Source: Branchiostoma floridae
Taxonomy: Eukaryota > Chordata > Leptocardii > Amphioxiformes > Branchiostomatidae
DNA: 64,000 bases
Assembly (NCBI RefSeq): GCF_000003815.2
Contig: NC_049982.1
Coordinates: 11,634,515-11,698,514 of the forward strand
Direction: 5' to 3'
Both the position numbers and the translations under genes were made by a program. Under the pieces are notes generated by a model, which did not search any database, was not told the origin of the DNA, and saw nothing but the letters and a program-made list of their open reading frames with translations. Below are positions 12,001 to 23,354 of this stretch, piece after piece (position 1 is the stretch's first letter; every line of letters begins with the position of its first letter).

Positions 12001-15000
12001 GCTGCATCTATATATAGGCTGTATAACTGCTCTTCGGTGTAACAGTAACACACCAGCTTCAATCATTGTTTTCCCCCTTTACCTTGATTACAAGAAAAAC
12101 CAACCCAAAAAAATCATAACATTGAACACTTACTTTTTAGCAGGAGATGACTTCTTTGCTGGGGAGCTCTTAGGTGAGTTCTTGTTGGCATTTGCACTGA
12201 CGTTTTCATCTCTGAGTGGGCTTCCCTTCACTGGAGAGTTAGCAAGTCCTTTTGAAGTCTTGAAGGGATCAATGTTATCCAGATTGTCAAAGTCGATCTG
12301 GTAGGAGCCAAATGGCTTTGGCGGAGAAGAGGAGACTTTGGTCTTGGACTCGAAGGGGTTGATGTTGTCATCCAAACTGTCCCAGTCAATGCTGTAAGAT
12401 CCCTTGGGGACAGGAGGGATATCATCAGTATTGTCTGTGTCTGTCATGGCTGTGCCTTCCTGAGGGGGAGCAGGTTCCTCTACTGTCTTAGGTTTAGCTT
12501 GTACCACGTCTGGTTCACGGCTTGGTGATGGGGACTTCTGTTCCACACTGCTCTCGTTCTCCTCTTTTGTTGATGACTTTGCAGTAGGGTTGATTTGATG
12601 ATCTTCTTCCCTGACTACTTCGCTGGATTGTACTGCCTCCTTTGGTTCAGTAGCTCCCTCAGTTACCAGAGGTCCCTCTTCTGAACAGGTAGCTGCCTGG
12701 GTTTGGACTTTGGGCACTTCAACACTGCTGCCCTCTACTGGAGGAATGGGCTCCTGTTCAGTGTGTTTTGTGGTTTCTTCACTTACAGCTTTGGTTTCTG
12801 CTTTGGGAGTCACAACTGGCTCGGCTTCAACTTCAGGGGTGGCTTCTGCAATGACAGGTTCAACTGGTCCTTCAGAGGCAACCAAAGCTTTCTCTTCAGT
12901 ACTGCTTACCTCAGACTTTCCTTTGACGTCCTGTGCAATGTTGTGTGCAGCAGATTTGTCTTCTTCCTCCTCAGCTTTGGTACTTACAGCAGCAGACTCA
13001 ACGTGAGGTTTCTCTTCAGCAGTTTCAGTGATTTCAGTCGTTGGCTTTTCTTCAACGTCAGTGGAGTCTGCAGCAGTAGACTTGACCTGCTCAAAATCTG
13101 GGTTGATAACAGGAGATTCGACCAGTTCCTTTTCTACTGAGTTTATTTCCTCCTCAGCCTTGACTTCAGGTGTGTCCACAGGTTCAGCTTCAACAACAGC
13201 AGACTCGACAGAAGCTTTCTCAGTAGAGTTGTCAACTTCAGCTGTTGGTGTGACTACAGAGTCTTTTTCGGCTGGTGTGACTTCAACGTCTTCTTCTGAA
13301 CTAGCAACTTCAACAGTAGGCTGGTCAACTTCAGCTTCTTCTGTAGCTGTTGGGCCAGAATCTGCAGAAGCCGTTACCTCAACTTCAGAGCTGCCAACTT
13401 CACTGGTAGAGGTACTATCTGCAACAACTTTTTCAAGCTCTTCTTGCTCAGTGGGAGTTTCTTCGTCAGGTGCAGACTTTTTGACACCAGGATGTTCAAC
13501 AGCAAGGTCTTGGTCGACAACAGGCTGAGGTGTAACGGTCTCCTCAACTTCACTGTCTTTCTCAACTTCAGGCTTTACTTCTTCTACTGGCTCTGAGGAT
13601 TGCTCTTCAGCCTTTTCTGGTTCACTCTGTTCTCCTTGTGGCTCAACAGCATCAACTTGGGTCGGAGGTGGAATGCACTCCTCAAGAGCAGGTTCCTCTT
13701 TTTCAACCTGAACTGTAGGTTCCTTTTCAGGAATTTCTGGTGGGATGTCAGGGACAGTAGCTTCAGTTTCTGAGTCTGAGGAGAGCACGGGTGTTTCAAG
13801 GTCTCCTTCAAGAGCCTCTGCCTCAAGCTTCTCAAATTCCTTGTCTGATCCTGAGTCGGACTTTGAGACTAGTGGATCGAATTCAAAGAGGAGGTCGTCG
13901 TCTTCTTCAGGGGGAGTTAGAAACTCGTCTCCAGTTGGCTCGCTAAGATCCTCTTCCTCGGGTTCACTGGTACCTACAAATGGTTCTGGCACAAAGTTGG
14001 GGACAGGCCCTTCCTCGTCCGAACTGATGAAGAAAAGCGAGACAGTAGTAAGTCTACTATACCAGTGCAACAGGCAAACACGTACCTTCACCAAAACAAG
14101 ACCCATTCCCAAATATTTCAGAGCATTAGATAATTAAAATTGTTAACATCCTGCTGATAATGATCAGAAAAGTGGGCAAAATATTCAATAGCAGCAGTGT
14201 CTCAGCACAATTCAAGTTAATAACAGCGCGAAATAAAAGCTGTGTTTGATTCTGATATGCGATACCATGAAATACAAGAACGGGCCTTTGGTTAAATACT
14301 ACAACTTAATAATTACAAAACTACCAATGCCACAATAACCTGTACCATGCACCATTGGTTTCACATGCATGCTGAGTTTAACCCTCCAAGAGTCAGACTC
14401 ATGGGCTGTTCTAGACACCCAATCCTAGTCAGCTTGAAGGGTTAAAATCAAGGACTACTGTAAGACCTGGGATCCCCAGTTATTCCCAGATTTGTTTTAT
14501 CGACAGCAGGATGGGTTTATTTTGTGTTTTATTTGCAGTGCTACGTCTTATAAGCCTAGTGTTAGATGCAGAACCCTCTACAGCCTTGGTTTATTTCATG
14601 ATTGTTATAGATGGCAACTTTGAATGATCCGAGATGGTAAGTAGTTGGGTTGTATTAACTTTTTTCTGCATCCTTCTCAAACATTAATGGGGATATGTCA
14701 CGTTAGATCAGCATCATTGCTTTGCCACTTAAAACCCACTTTCATACTGATCCTTCAAGTTGTGTATCACAACCTTTCATATCAGAAAGAAAATTTTCAG
14801 AGCATGATATTTCATTCAAAGCTGCCAGCCTTGGTTATGAAGTGACATTTATAAGTGTCACTCCAGGATGAATCTGACTGCACGGGCAACATTAATCCCA
14901 GCCACCAATGTTTTGACTGTCTTTATTGATCTATTTATCCCATGCAAGGCAGCCACAGTTGATGGCAGTGCTAGGCCTAGGATGAGGTGTCAGCCCTAGC

Positions 15001-18000
15001 TCTAGGCATGTATTCCTACGCAATGTTGATACCTGTATGGCTCAGTACCCTCTCGCGACATTTTGGTATTTTGTATTCCCCTGATGGAGACCAAAGAAAC
15101 AAAGACATTACACATAAATTCTGTAGACAAACATAAAAACATTATGTGCACGTACATACACTTACCAGTAGTATGGACAGCCTTTTGCCATGATTATGTT
15201 TATGCCCTTAAATCAAAGTTAAAGGTTTTGAGGATACTTCTCAGCCATAAGATGAATGTTTGAAGGAAACAACAATCACATTACTTTGGGACATTGTTAT
15301 TTTCTGTGCAATCAGGCTGACGACCGTACACCTTTCACGCACCTCCCAATTACATGGTCGGCTGCAGTTCCAAACACATAAAATGACTGCCATTTCTTCT
15401 GGCGATATCAGGCCAAATCAGGTTATTCATTTGTTTCCTAACTCCTTCAATACCATATTAGGACAGTTTACTGGCAATAATGGCTGATATTTTAGTTCAG
15501 ACTTTGAAAATCCAAGTATTTGTTCAGATTCTTGAAATAAAGTCTCAGTTTTTTTAGAGACATAGAAGAATAGTATACAGGTGCAAAGCCTTTTTGCGAC
15601 TGATATTCAATTTACAACCCAAGGGAATATAGCAGGCTACAAATGGACAACTGTGGTATTATTGTCCTATCTTTTATGCAAATCAGCCATCATGCTGACA
15701 AGAGCAATACTGTTGGTGCCATCGACAGATAGGACCTCTAAATAATTTAATGATCATGGTTGATGCTATTGGTCACGTTTCAAGGATTTATCAGATTCGT
15801 GCCAGATTTTCTAAGAAATATTCAATGGTTATCAATTTCAGCAATTCAATAAATGGAAGGTAGTTCTGATTTCTGAGAAAATCTGTGTTGTATTTGAAAC
15901 TGAAAGTTAAAACTTTTTTTCATGTTTGCAACATGTATGACTGTATAAACAAACATATACTGACAAAACAATTAGACTGACAATACAGGAAAACAATTAA
16001 AAAAAGTCACAAAGATAAAATCAAAAACAAATTAAAACATGGATATTTTAGAAATTACAGAATAATGTACAGAACAGCTAGATGCTCATGTTTTCTTGTG
16101 AAGCTATTAATCTCAGAGGTGCTGCAATTTCCTGTGAAATATCCACAAGCCAGAAAAACTCACGTTTTGAAGATGCCGTCGAGTATCTCGTCCAGGAACT
16201 CCCTGGCGTAGGTGTGGTAGTCCTGGTGATCCTGCTTGGTCAGGACTTGGACACGGTCTACCCAGCGCTCCTCCTCGTCCAGGTAGCGGAGGGCCTGCCA
16301 CGGATCCGAGGCCGGCTGGCGTCTAGACGCAGGTTTGCGGGCAGGAGTAATAAACTGCACGTGCTGGGAGAGACAAGAGACGAGCGGGAATCGCTCCAGT
16401 CAGCCAAGAAATTGAACAGCATCATCATATAGCTGCACAGTTTATAGCAGGTCCCTATGTATAAATTAGACCTACAAATGAACAGTTTTAACATTCTTTC
16501 TTCCTCGCCTTGTCCACTAGTTTTCAAAGTTTCAAAGAATGCTAGTGAAGCATAAAATAGTATCTTAGCTGGTAAAACATTTCCCTGTTTGAAATATACC
16601 TTAATTCTTTGTGAATTAAATAACAATGTTTTTCTAGCTAGCTTACTTGTAATTGTTACCAAGGTTCAGTTATCACAATCTGATAATCATGATTCTACAT
16701 GCTTTATCAAAAGAAATTTGATGTCGATTTTCTGTACCTAAAACTCATACTTTTACATTACCTTTACCCATAAGAAACCAAGACATAATAAACTACATAC
16801 ATGTACATGTATTACATGACAAACAACATCCCATATATCCAGGTCTGCCTCTAGTAATAAGAAGATTTTTAATGAGCTAAATACTAACATAGAGACTGAT
16901 ATATTTACAAACTGTCATCTGCCCAACATTTTGACAAAATCTTAAGAAAACCATAAAGTCTAAGATGACATATTTGGGGATGGTAAAAAAGGATTTATTG
17001 CTGTCGGCCTGGCATCAAGGACAGAGTTGAATATGCACCTGACGTAGCAGACATTATATAGTACTAGCAGGCGAGATTATGGGACCATAGTGAACGCAGA
17101 ATCACATATATTGATTTGTACACTCTCTCAGTCCCTGATTCAAAATCAAACAGTTCACTTGCTTTATCACATCAGAATGTGCTGATTCAACAGCACCGAA
17201 TGACAAACTTTTCTGTAATTATCACTTCACTCACATCATCTATCAGGTAATAACATTTCAATGGTACTAAAAAATCAGCCAGGATACTGTAAATCTTGGC
17301 ACTTGGTGAAAGAAATGATTGGAAATCTATAATAGTGATGTACTGGTTATACAGTAACAGAGCAATTTCAAGGTGTTCATTTGTATTCCCCCTACGCATC
17401 TGGCGCTTCGGATATTGAGGCATTATCCCGTGAGGTTTCTGGTACATTTCTTTATTGGGAATCTGTGCGTTTAAGACCAGTGCAATGGATCATTCACCGA
17501 CTAGAAAAAGACCCACATGTACAAAGTGCTGTCAACTCAGATGGTATAAGTGTTGTGATTGGGATTTGCTTACAACAACAAAATTCTAAGTGACACATTT
17601 AGCTTTACATCTATGTTTATTGTTATATCATTGAACTCATTAATCCAATTTGTTAAGTTAATGCCACAACGGCTCAACAGCTATCTTTCTTAAAAAATAG
17701 ATTTCAAAATATTTCTTGCCTGACATATTGAATTTGAATACTGTAACTGTAAGTCATGTAATTTGTTCAGTGACTACATTGCCTTATGCCTATCAAAAGT
17801 AAATCTAAGATTGAGTTTCAGAGATTTAGACAGTAGCGATTTTTAATAGAACAATAGGACTATAGTTTTGGCTCTATGGTCTCCAGGGTTTTTACCTTGG
17901 ATCCTTTCTCAGCAGGTGATGTAGGTATGTTATCCTTCTGTGAAGGTTTAAGTATTGAGCGGGTGCCCACAGACTGGGCGGTTAGCACGTGTACAGGAGG

Positions 18001-18079
18001 CTGGGAAGTCTTTTCTGGTTCCTTTACAACGAAGTTTTCGTCATTCACAGGCGAGAAGAGACTTTCATTCATCGTAATC
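3047..18079 (-). CDS. TACC: Transforming acidic coiled-coil (TACC) family protein, 3' end outside window
   Basis: TACC proteins act at centrosomes and spindle microtubules with ch-TOG/XMAP215 and Aurora A. Minus-strand exons with phases that agree except at one junction: 18079-17896 (ATG at 18072), 16363-16164, 14023-12134, 11901-11826, 10736-10547, 10179-10100, 9820-9767 (perhaps optional), 9073-9001, 6121-6073, about 5743-5587, 5228-5163, 4457-4329, 3691-3626, 3145-3047; about 1,100 codons. Family signs: an N-terminal LFSP...SILKPSQK stretch, a VQFITPARKP stretch, two SDP-type repeats (SYSIDWDSLDD..NPF and SYQIDFDNLDN..DPF) at the end of the 1.9-kb exon, and FLEKHG followed by FKESALARQSLYVKFDPL. 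The phase-2 end at 6073 needs acceptor 5744 (GAG) rather than the stronger CAG at 5749. The C-terminal coiled coil was not found and should lie left of base 1. The paralogue (TACC1/2/3) cannot be assigned. Confidence 0.92.
4899..4919 (-). CDS. Possible 21-nt microexon in TACC
   Basis: A short stretch with a good acceptor (CTCACTGCAG) and a strong GTAAGT donor encloses 21 nt between the phase-0 exons at 5163 and 4457. Read in phase 0 it gives the hydrophobic MKLVTLL, odd for this acidic region; the more TACC-like reading DEAGYFA would need another phase. It may be a cryptic site pair rather than a used exon. Confidence 0.25.
7133..7286 (-). CDS. TACC: Alternative first coding exon of a short TACC isoform
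   Basis: The ATG at 7286 opens 51 codons plus one base, ending at a GTAGGT donor just below 7133. The peptide begins MKRLFSWLTGWGKKEATSEE and continues acidic and serine-rich. It ends in phase 1 with G, the same phase as the exon ending at 9001, so it can splice in frame into the exon at 6121 (GAKK then AKHKG). No acceptor is obvious directly upstream, which fits a transcription start at roughly 7290-7450. Internal promoters making short isoforms are known for vertebrate TACC1 and TACC2. Use of this exon is inferred; the open frame, donor and phase are seen. Confidence 0.6.
8125..8846. mobile_element. PIF/Harbinger-like MITE, 722 bp
   Basis: Termini GGCCCACTTCAAACAGACAA (left) and GGCCGACTTTAGACAGACAA (inverted right end) are similar for more than 35 bp and flanked by a TTA duplication at 8122-8124 and 8847-8849. 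A 3-bp TWA duplication with GGCC-starting termini is the Harbinger pattern. The inside is CpG-rich (several CGTCGCCGGC-like runs and GTGC repeats near 8255) and contains no transposase. It lies between the TACC alternative first exon and the exon at 9001, so it is intronic. Confidence 0.75.
9767..9820 (-). CDS. TACC: 54-nt symmetric TACC exon, possibly alternatively spliced
   Basis: Minus strand: acceptor ...AACTGCAG before 9820, 18 codons (SDQALLEGACGGEVDGDE), donor GTACAA after 9767. It enters and leaves in phase 0, so including or skipping it keeps frame. Other TACC proteins run directly from FLE-x-x-G-x-S into FKESAL, and that junction is also phase 0 here (exon ends 10100, next starts 9073). 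The exon would therefore be an insertion into a conserved block. Splice signals and phase support it; the non-consensus donor weakens it. Confidence 0.45.
12134..14023 (-). CDS. TACC: TACC giant acidic exon with two SDP repeats
   Basis: A single 1,890-nt exon (acceptor CAG before 14023, donor GTAAGT after 12134; phase 2 in, phase 2 out). It encodes about 630 residues dominated by E, V, S, T and P, with many short repeats of the kind VE-x-T/S-x-E and few aromatic or cysteine residues, so it is predicted to be disordered and strongly acidic. The last 100 residues carry two tandem SDP-type motifs (each GSY-x-ID-F/W-D-x-LD followed by PF) and then a basic SPAKKSSPAKK tail. In TACC proteins the SDP repeats are known contacts for chromatin-remodelling partners such as GAS41. 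Long open frames on the opposite strand here are codon-bias shadows. Confidence 0.9.
14025..16163. other. TACC intron, no other feature seen
   Basis: AT-rich intron between the 1.9-kb exon and the exon encoding VQFITPARKP. Only short open frames without family resemblance or splice context were seen. Confidence 0.5.
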
Positions 18080-19995
18080 CTGAAACGTGCAAGGAAAAAA
18101 AAAGCATGCAATATGGTAAATGTCAAAAGTAAACAACCAAGTTAAGATTGTTAGATTATGAATAGACTATATAATAAAAACAATAGTAATCCAAAGTTAA
18201 CATTAAACATGCATTACAATATGTATACAAACAAGTATGAATTATGAGATTATGAAATTCCATTCAAATGCATTGCCAATAAAATAATGCTGGAACAAAA
18301 TATGTTTATTTGTCGACGGAATGGCTATTCATAAGCATTAAAGCAGAGTTTTGCAGACCCACAAAAAATCTAGGCACAATCGCAATATTTTGCATGAACA
18401 GCATCGACAAACTTCAAATTTCCCAGATTTTGTACCTTCTCACTAGCAGAGACAAAGCATATCTGTACCATCAACACTATCCCTTAATGGTAATTAAAAG
18501 ATGGGAGCCAATTTCACACTGCGTAGTCATTTCTTACCATTCACTCATCAATAACTAATTAGAGATGCAACACTCTGAATCATGAATGAAGCCCCCATCC
18601 ATATTGCATTTAACAAGTGGGTGTGAACAGAGTACTAATGTCAGGATATGCAGGACCAAAATATTCTTTCTTATTCGCTAAAGAGCTTGCCAGTTAGGAA
18701 AGGCATGACCTCATGATCATGTAAAACCATTTATTACTCTAGCTAGATCAAAGAAAGATGTTGGCAGAAATTGAGAAAAGAGAAGCACAACTTCTGTCCA
18801 TGCAGACTGGGTTATGTTAAATATGGACATCGTCTCCATCAGTTTGACGTACAGTATCATGTGTTTCCTGTCACATGCACAAGTATGTGAACCCACGTCT
18901 CCATCTACATGAATCCTTGATCCCTACGCCTTCCTACACTACAGCTACTTCATCAGATTTGGTGTTGGGAATCCAATGGTACTCTCAAATAGCACGCAAA
19001 CCCTTGATCTGAGAGTCATATATTTTTGTCGCTCACACAAAATTGCATGTATATCATGTTGAGTTTATACATGTCTTTGGGACTTTTCCAACATCAAGCT
19101 TGAGTGACATTTTGGATCAGGTGTCTTCAATATCTATTTCACAATTTACCATAAAATTCCTATGCAACTTCACAAGACTCAATCTTAACAATTCTGAGCT
19201 GGCAAGCAAATCAGACAAGGCTTATTTTTCAAAGGTCAATTTCCTGCAAATTATACATAAATCAACTAGTAGAAGCAAATCTTATATATAAGTTTTAGAA
19301 ATGATCCCAATGTTCCCAGTTTACAGTATAAAATGACACAGTAAACAGCTCATCTCCCCTGGGAGTTATATAAATAGATCATTAAGTGGGTGACCCTGGT
19401 TGCCCTATGATGTCATTCTATCAATTCAGTGAGGGGTGACATTCACAGTTTTAAGATTAAGAATGGTGTGTTAAATGATTTTATAAATACATGATATAAT
19501 GACACATCTTCTGAAGTTTATATTTACTTTAAGGTATTTAATTGTCTTCCATTTGTCTGCTTTTTATTTGCTAATATCTTTCAAATTTCAAGAGAGGATG
19601 TAAAACATAACAGAAATTATAAAATATGTTTCAATTTGAAATTTCTAAGGCACTAATCTTTAAACTTAAAGTCCTGTAAGTTGAATATACGTGTAACATG
19701 AACACGTTTGGAGATAATTTCATAAAAGAAGCCAACACACCTCTCCAAAAGAGCAGGGTGTCATGACCCGGTGAGCTTGGTTGACAAGTCATTGCTGAAA
19801 AGTTTAAACGTGAGCTGTGGCAAGGTTGCCATAGCATTGAGCTTCTAATCTCTAAAGTAAAAGAGGTCCCTATCTACATGTATTTGCGGAAGTGGTTGCA
19901 TTTAATTTCAGAGATTTCATATCTCTAACTGATGAATGTGTTTTGCAACTAGAAGTAATATCTGTGGTCGAAGGTCAATACAGCCAATTCAGTCA
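18080..19995. other. Gene-free stretch upstream of the first TACC coding exon
   Basis: AT-rich sequence with no exon, RNA gene or bounded repeat that I could recognise. It is either the first TACC intron or intergenic, depending on where that transcript starts. Confidence 0.4.
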
Positions 19996-20252
19996 NNNNN
20001 NNNNNNNNNNNNNNNNNNNNNNNNNNNNNNNNNNNNNNNNNNNNNNNNNNNNNNNNNNNNNNNNNNNNNNNNNNNNNNNNNNNNNNNNNNNNNNNNNNNN
20101 NNNNNNNNNNNNNNNNNNNNNNNNNNNNNNNNNNNNNNNNNNNNNNNNNNNNNNNNNNNNNNNNNNNNNNNNNNNNNNNNNNNNNNNNNNNNNNNNNNNN
20201 NNNNNNNNNNNNNNNNNNNNNNNNNNNNNNNNNNNNNNNNNNNNNNNNNNNN
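19996..20252. other. Assembly gap (257 N)
   Basis: Run of N between the first TACC coding exon and the micro-gene. A TACC leader exon could be hidden here. Confidence 0.99.
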
Positions 20253-20525
20253 TTCATGGTTTAACGTGTACTACTACTATTGGAACGCTGGACATTGACA
20301 GATGTCAGTTTGTCACATAATAACAAAATAAATGTTATTTTGACACTTAAAAATTTCTGACTTTTTTTCACAATTGAAAGCAAGTGACAGGTTCCTCACA
20401 CAGGTGTACATCACTCAGGGTGCATAGGCAAACACCTAGTGGTACAATGTATACCGTTTTTCAAATACAAATACCATTATACCTATGTTCTGTAAATCCA
20501 GGCCATGTCCCCTAAATTCAGAGGT

Positions 20526-21420
20526 CAGGCATAATTTACATTTTTATTCACACCAAATATAAGGTTTCATGGAGACAATTCTGTCATAAGCCCTCGTTCT
20601 ACACGACTTCTAAGGCCATAAGATTCTGTATCTTTCAAATTTCACATCATTAGGTACAAAATAAATATCTTATGTCTTCCCATAAGCTTCGGTTATCGAT
20701 GACAAGGTATGTTTGCTGGGCTTCATCTGTAAAATCTGGAAGTAGTAAGTTAAACCAACCAAAAAATTATGTATGCGACAAGATCTTGAGAAAAGGCCAA
20801 GATTGTGGCGTATTTAAATCTGAAGAGATGATATATTTGCTTGTGCAATAGTTGACCCCGCTCGACCTCATCCGGTACAGACGTGGGACATAACATCTGG
20901 GCCAAACTTCAGAATCAAATGTCAAAACACCTTAAAAATTCGTCAGTTCAGCTAACATGCCCCAGGCTGCAAATGTAAAACACCTGAAGAATTTACTGAG
21001 TAACACCAACAAGTGAAATATCCATTCACATCGAGGTAATGACTGTCGGCTCCCATATGAAGAAAATAAATGAGCGGAATTGGTCATATGGGGCTGGGGT
21101 CAGTCTGTTGGGAACAGACTGGTTTCTCAACTGTTGAAGGTTTCTGTCAAAAACACCAACCCAGCCCCAAACCTGGCAAGCGGTGCGTTTCATCTACAGT
21201 CACACGTGTGTAGGGCTCAAAACGAGCCTCCCTTACCTTCTACCACGGCGAAAACACGTCCGACAAGCTCGCAATCCGAGAAATTTTCCTTCCGTCCAAC
21301 AACGTTAGGAGAAATTTTGAATTTCATGGCCGTTACTTTGGGGTTGTCCAAATTCGCGTTCTGCGCATCCTACTGCGCAGGTTGAGATCATCGCCTACGC
21401 AGTGCATGCTGGGGGTAAAA
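20526..21420 (-). CDS. Candidate two-exon micro-gene, 58 codons, unknown function
   Basis: Exon 1 has an ATG at 21327 and 30 codons plus G, ending at a GTAAGG donor after 21237. Exon 2 starts at 20735 after TACTTCCAG, continues in frame for 28 codons and stops with TAA at 20650-20652. An AATAAA on the minus strand at 20543-20548 follows about 100 nt later. The peptide begins MKFKISPNVVGRKENFSDCE, continues through LVGRVFAVVEDFTDE and ends IRYLFCT; it has no signal peptide or membrane segment. The upstream DNA (21330-21420) is CpG-rich with TGCGCA motifs, promoter-like. I do not recognise the protein. Exon 1 could instead be the leader of the TACC gene, whose first recognised coding exon starts at 18079. 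The upstream limit of exon 1 is a guess. Confidence 0.5.
21330..21420 (-). promoter_or_regulatory. CpG-rich promoter candidate for the minus-strand transcription unit(s)
   Basis: The stretch contains CTGCGCAG and TGCGCAG-type motifs related to NRF1 sites, several CpGs in otherwise AT-rich DNA, and directly precedes the ATG at 21327. It is the only promoter-like DNA found upstream of the first TACC coding exon, so it may drive TACC, the 58-codon unit, or both. Confidence 0.4.
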
Positions 21421-21553
21421 TTAGACCTAACGAAAGAGACAAAATTTCACAGAAAAAAATATATCAAAGATTTATCATAAGAGTACAAAAACGACGAGGC
21501 ATGATTATTTTACCATCATTTTTGTGATCTTTGAAGCAACTTGGACAAATTAG

Positions 21554-22215
21554 GGTATCGGACCGGAGTTTCTTTTACGATTTCGGAGGTTGGCGGGCAG
21601 CCTCAGGCCGAAGGGCTACAGTTCCGCTAGTAAACGTAGGACGCAAAACTTAATCAATATGGCGGAAAGCCGTTTACTGTCTCTTTCCGACAAACCTATT
21701 GGTACCGTCTGTTGCCTCTTTATTTTGGTTAGAATATGTAGTAAAATTTTAATTTTGGACCCGAAAACTATCATTTTTTAACACTTTTTTGATCGAAGCT
21801 GCTTGGAAAAAACGAATTTTCCCAGGATAACCGCCTACGTGGTAGAGAAGCTAAATTCTTCATGTTTGTGTAAAATGAAAATAAAAAAATTCCATGTGAT
21901 AACTTTTTTGCAATCTCCGATGACGTCATTTCTTCGAAATCGCATGAAAAACGCCGCTATTTGGGTCATCAGGCGAAAAAACCGCATCACCGTTGCAGCG
22001 GACTAATACAAAAATGGTTTCGCTGGCCGACCAACTACTCCTCGCACAAAAACAATACAACCCACGGGCTTTTCAGAAAATACGACAAATCTATGCTCAG
22101 CTATAACGATCACCAAGCCATAGGGAGCAAAAGTTAGCGAGACAACAGCGCACTTCCGGCCTATTACACCACCCTTCCGCCAACTCCGGTCAGATTTGAA
22201 CTCCGACCCGGAACC
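21554..22215 (+). repeat. R1 element, copy 1
   Basis: 662 bp, left flank TTAG, right flank TTAA, with a TGACGTCA site at 21921-21928. It differs from copy 2 at very few positions (for example GTTAGCGAG here against GTTAGGGAG in copy 2). Confidence 0.85.
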
Positions 22216-22219
22216 TTAA

Positions 22220-23350
22220 GAGGGACATTTTTTCTCAATATGTATTTTTATGACTTAAAAAGTTCATATCTACCATATATCCAAATTTGGTTTGTCTCCG
22301 ATGGTTACTTTTCCCACAGGAGCGGTTTAAAGTCAGGTCAAAAACACTGTATTTTGAGGCTATCAAGCCTAGATGCATATTGAACCTACGTTATAATACA
22401 GAAACATTAAAAAACATGCTTTTTTCTGACATCGCTTTTCTGAAAACGGATAAAATGGGGTGCAAAGTCTGCCCATAAACTTGTCCGGGAAAGTATGTGC
22501 ACTCTCCGTCGTTTCGGTGCTACACATCGGTAGAAAACCGTCTTTAAAAGTTGGCATCGCTGACGTCACGGAGTGACGTCAGAGGTTGCTCAAGGAAAAC
22601 AGCAGGGGGTCGCGTTTTAAGTTCATCGCTTGTAAGTAAAATGAAGAATGTGCCAGATTTTGACATGGAGCAGTAGACCAGATCTCACACTTTCAGAATC
22701 AACCGCGTCCGACACCAAACTCTTAACTACTTCGCCGTGAACGGCCCCTTAAGAAGCACAATGCGCCCCAAATGTGTGCAAGAATGCATTCTTACACAGT
22801 GCAAAGCACAAACTGGATCTTATTGTCGGCGCTAGAAGCGGGCAGTTGGAATAAGCGCGGCAAATATGTGTAGTGCTTTTAATAGGCTATTACTACATAC
22901 CACCGAAAGAAAAAAAGATCGCCGCGTTAAGGAGCTATGAACCGAAAGTCAGTAAACCCAGTTTCTCCTTAAGTTAGGGCTTAAAGCACCAAGATTTCAG
23001 CTTTAATGCCCATTTAAGTCATACTAATGCACGGCATCGCGAACATATGCGATAGGTGAACGACAGAGATCGGCTCCAATCAAATGACATAGAGAAAGAT
23101 ATGATTTTGGAAAAATCTGCCCGCCAGAATCGATTAAAGTTGCCCGTAATGGTACTTCTAAGGGGGGGGGGGGGGGTGAAAAAGGGGGAGGGGGGCGCCT
23201 AGGGCCTGTACATGAATATGCTGACTTTTTAACTAGAAAAATGAAAAACGGTGTTTGTTTTTACACAATATAACGACATCTGATGGAAACTTTAAAATGC
23301 GTCGAAATTACGTCATCTATGACGTCATATAAGGTACAAGCGCCGCCCTA
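22220..23350 (+). repeat. R2 segment, copy 1
   Basis: 1,131 bp between two TTAA junctions, beginning GAGGGACATTTTTTCTC and ending GCGCCGCCCTA. It carries a symmetric pair of TGACGTCA sites at 22561-22581, another at 23320-23327, and a run of G followed by more purine tracts near 23160-23200. No inverted termini of its own were seen, so it may be cargo or linker of an R1-bounded composite. Confidence 0.8.
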
Positions 23351-23354
23351 TTAA

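Noticed and set aside
11921-12304. 127-codon plus-strand frame
   Set aside because: Its 3' half overlaps the TACC exon in antisense and the rest is intron; no family match.
12703-13528. Long plus-strand open frames rich in Ser/Thr/Phe opposite the TACC acidic exon
   Set aside because: They mirror the repetitive GAA/GTT codon pattern of the minus-strand TACC exon, which has splice sites and family motifs; no independent evidence.
21590-22006. Open frames repeated in all R1 copies (63 and 67 codons)
   Set aside because: The copies are nearly identical DNA, so repeated open frames are expected; no family resemblance and no start context or selection can be shown.
22287-22569. Open frames in R2 on both strands
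   Set aside because: Short, overlapping on both strands and present only because the repeat is duplicated.
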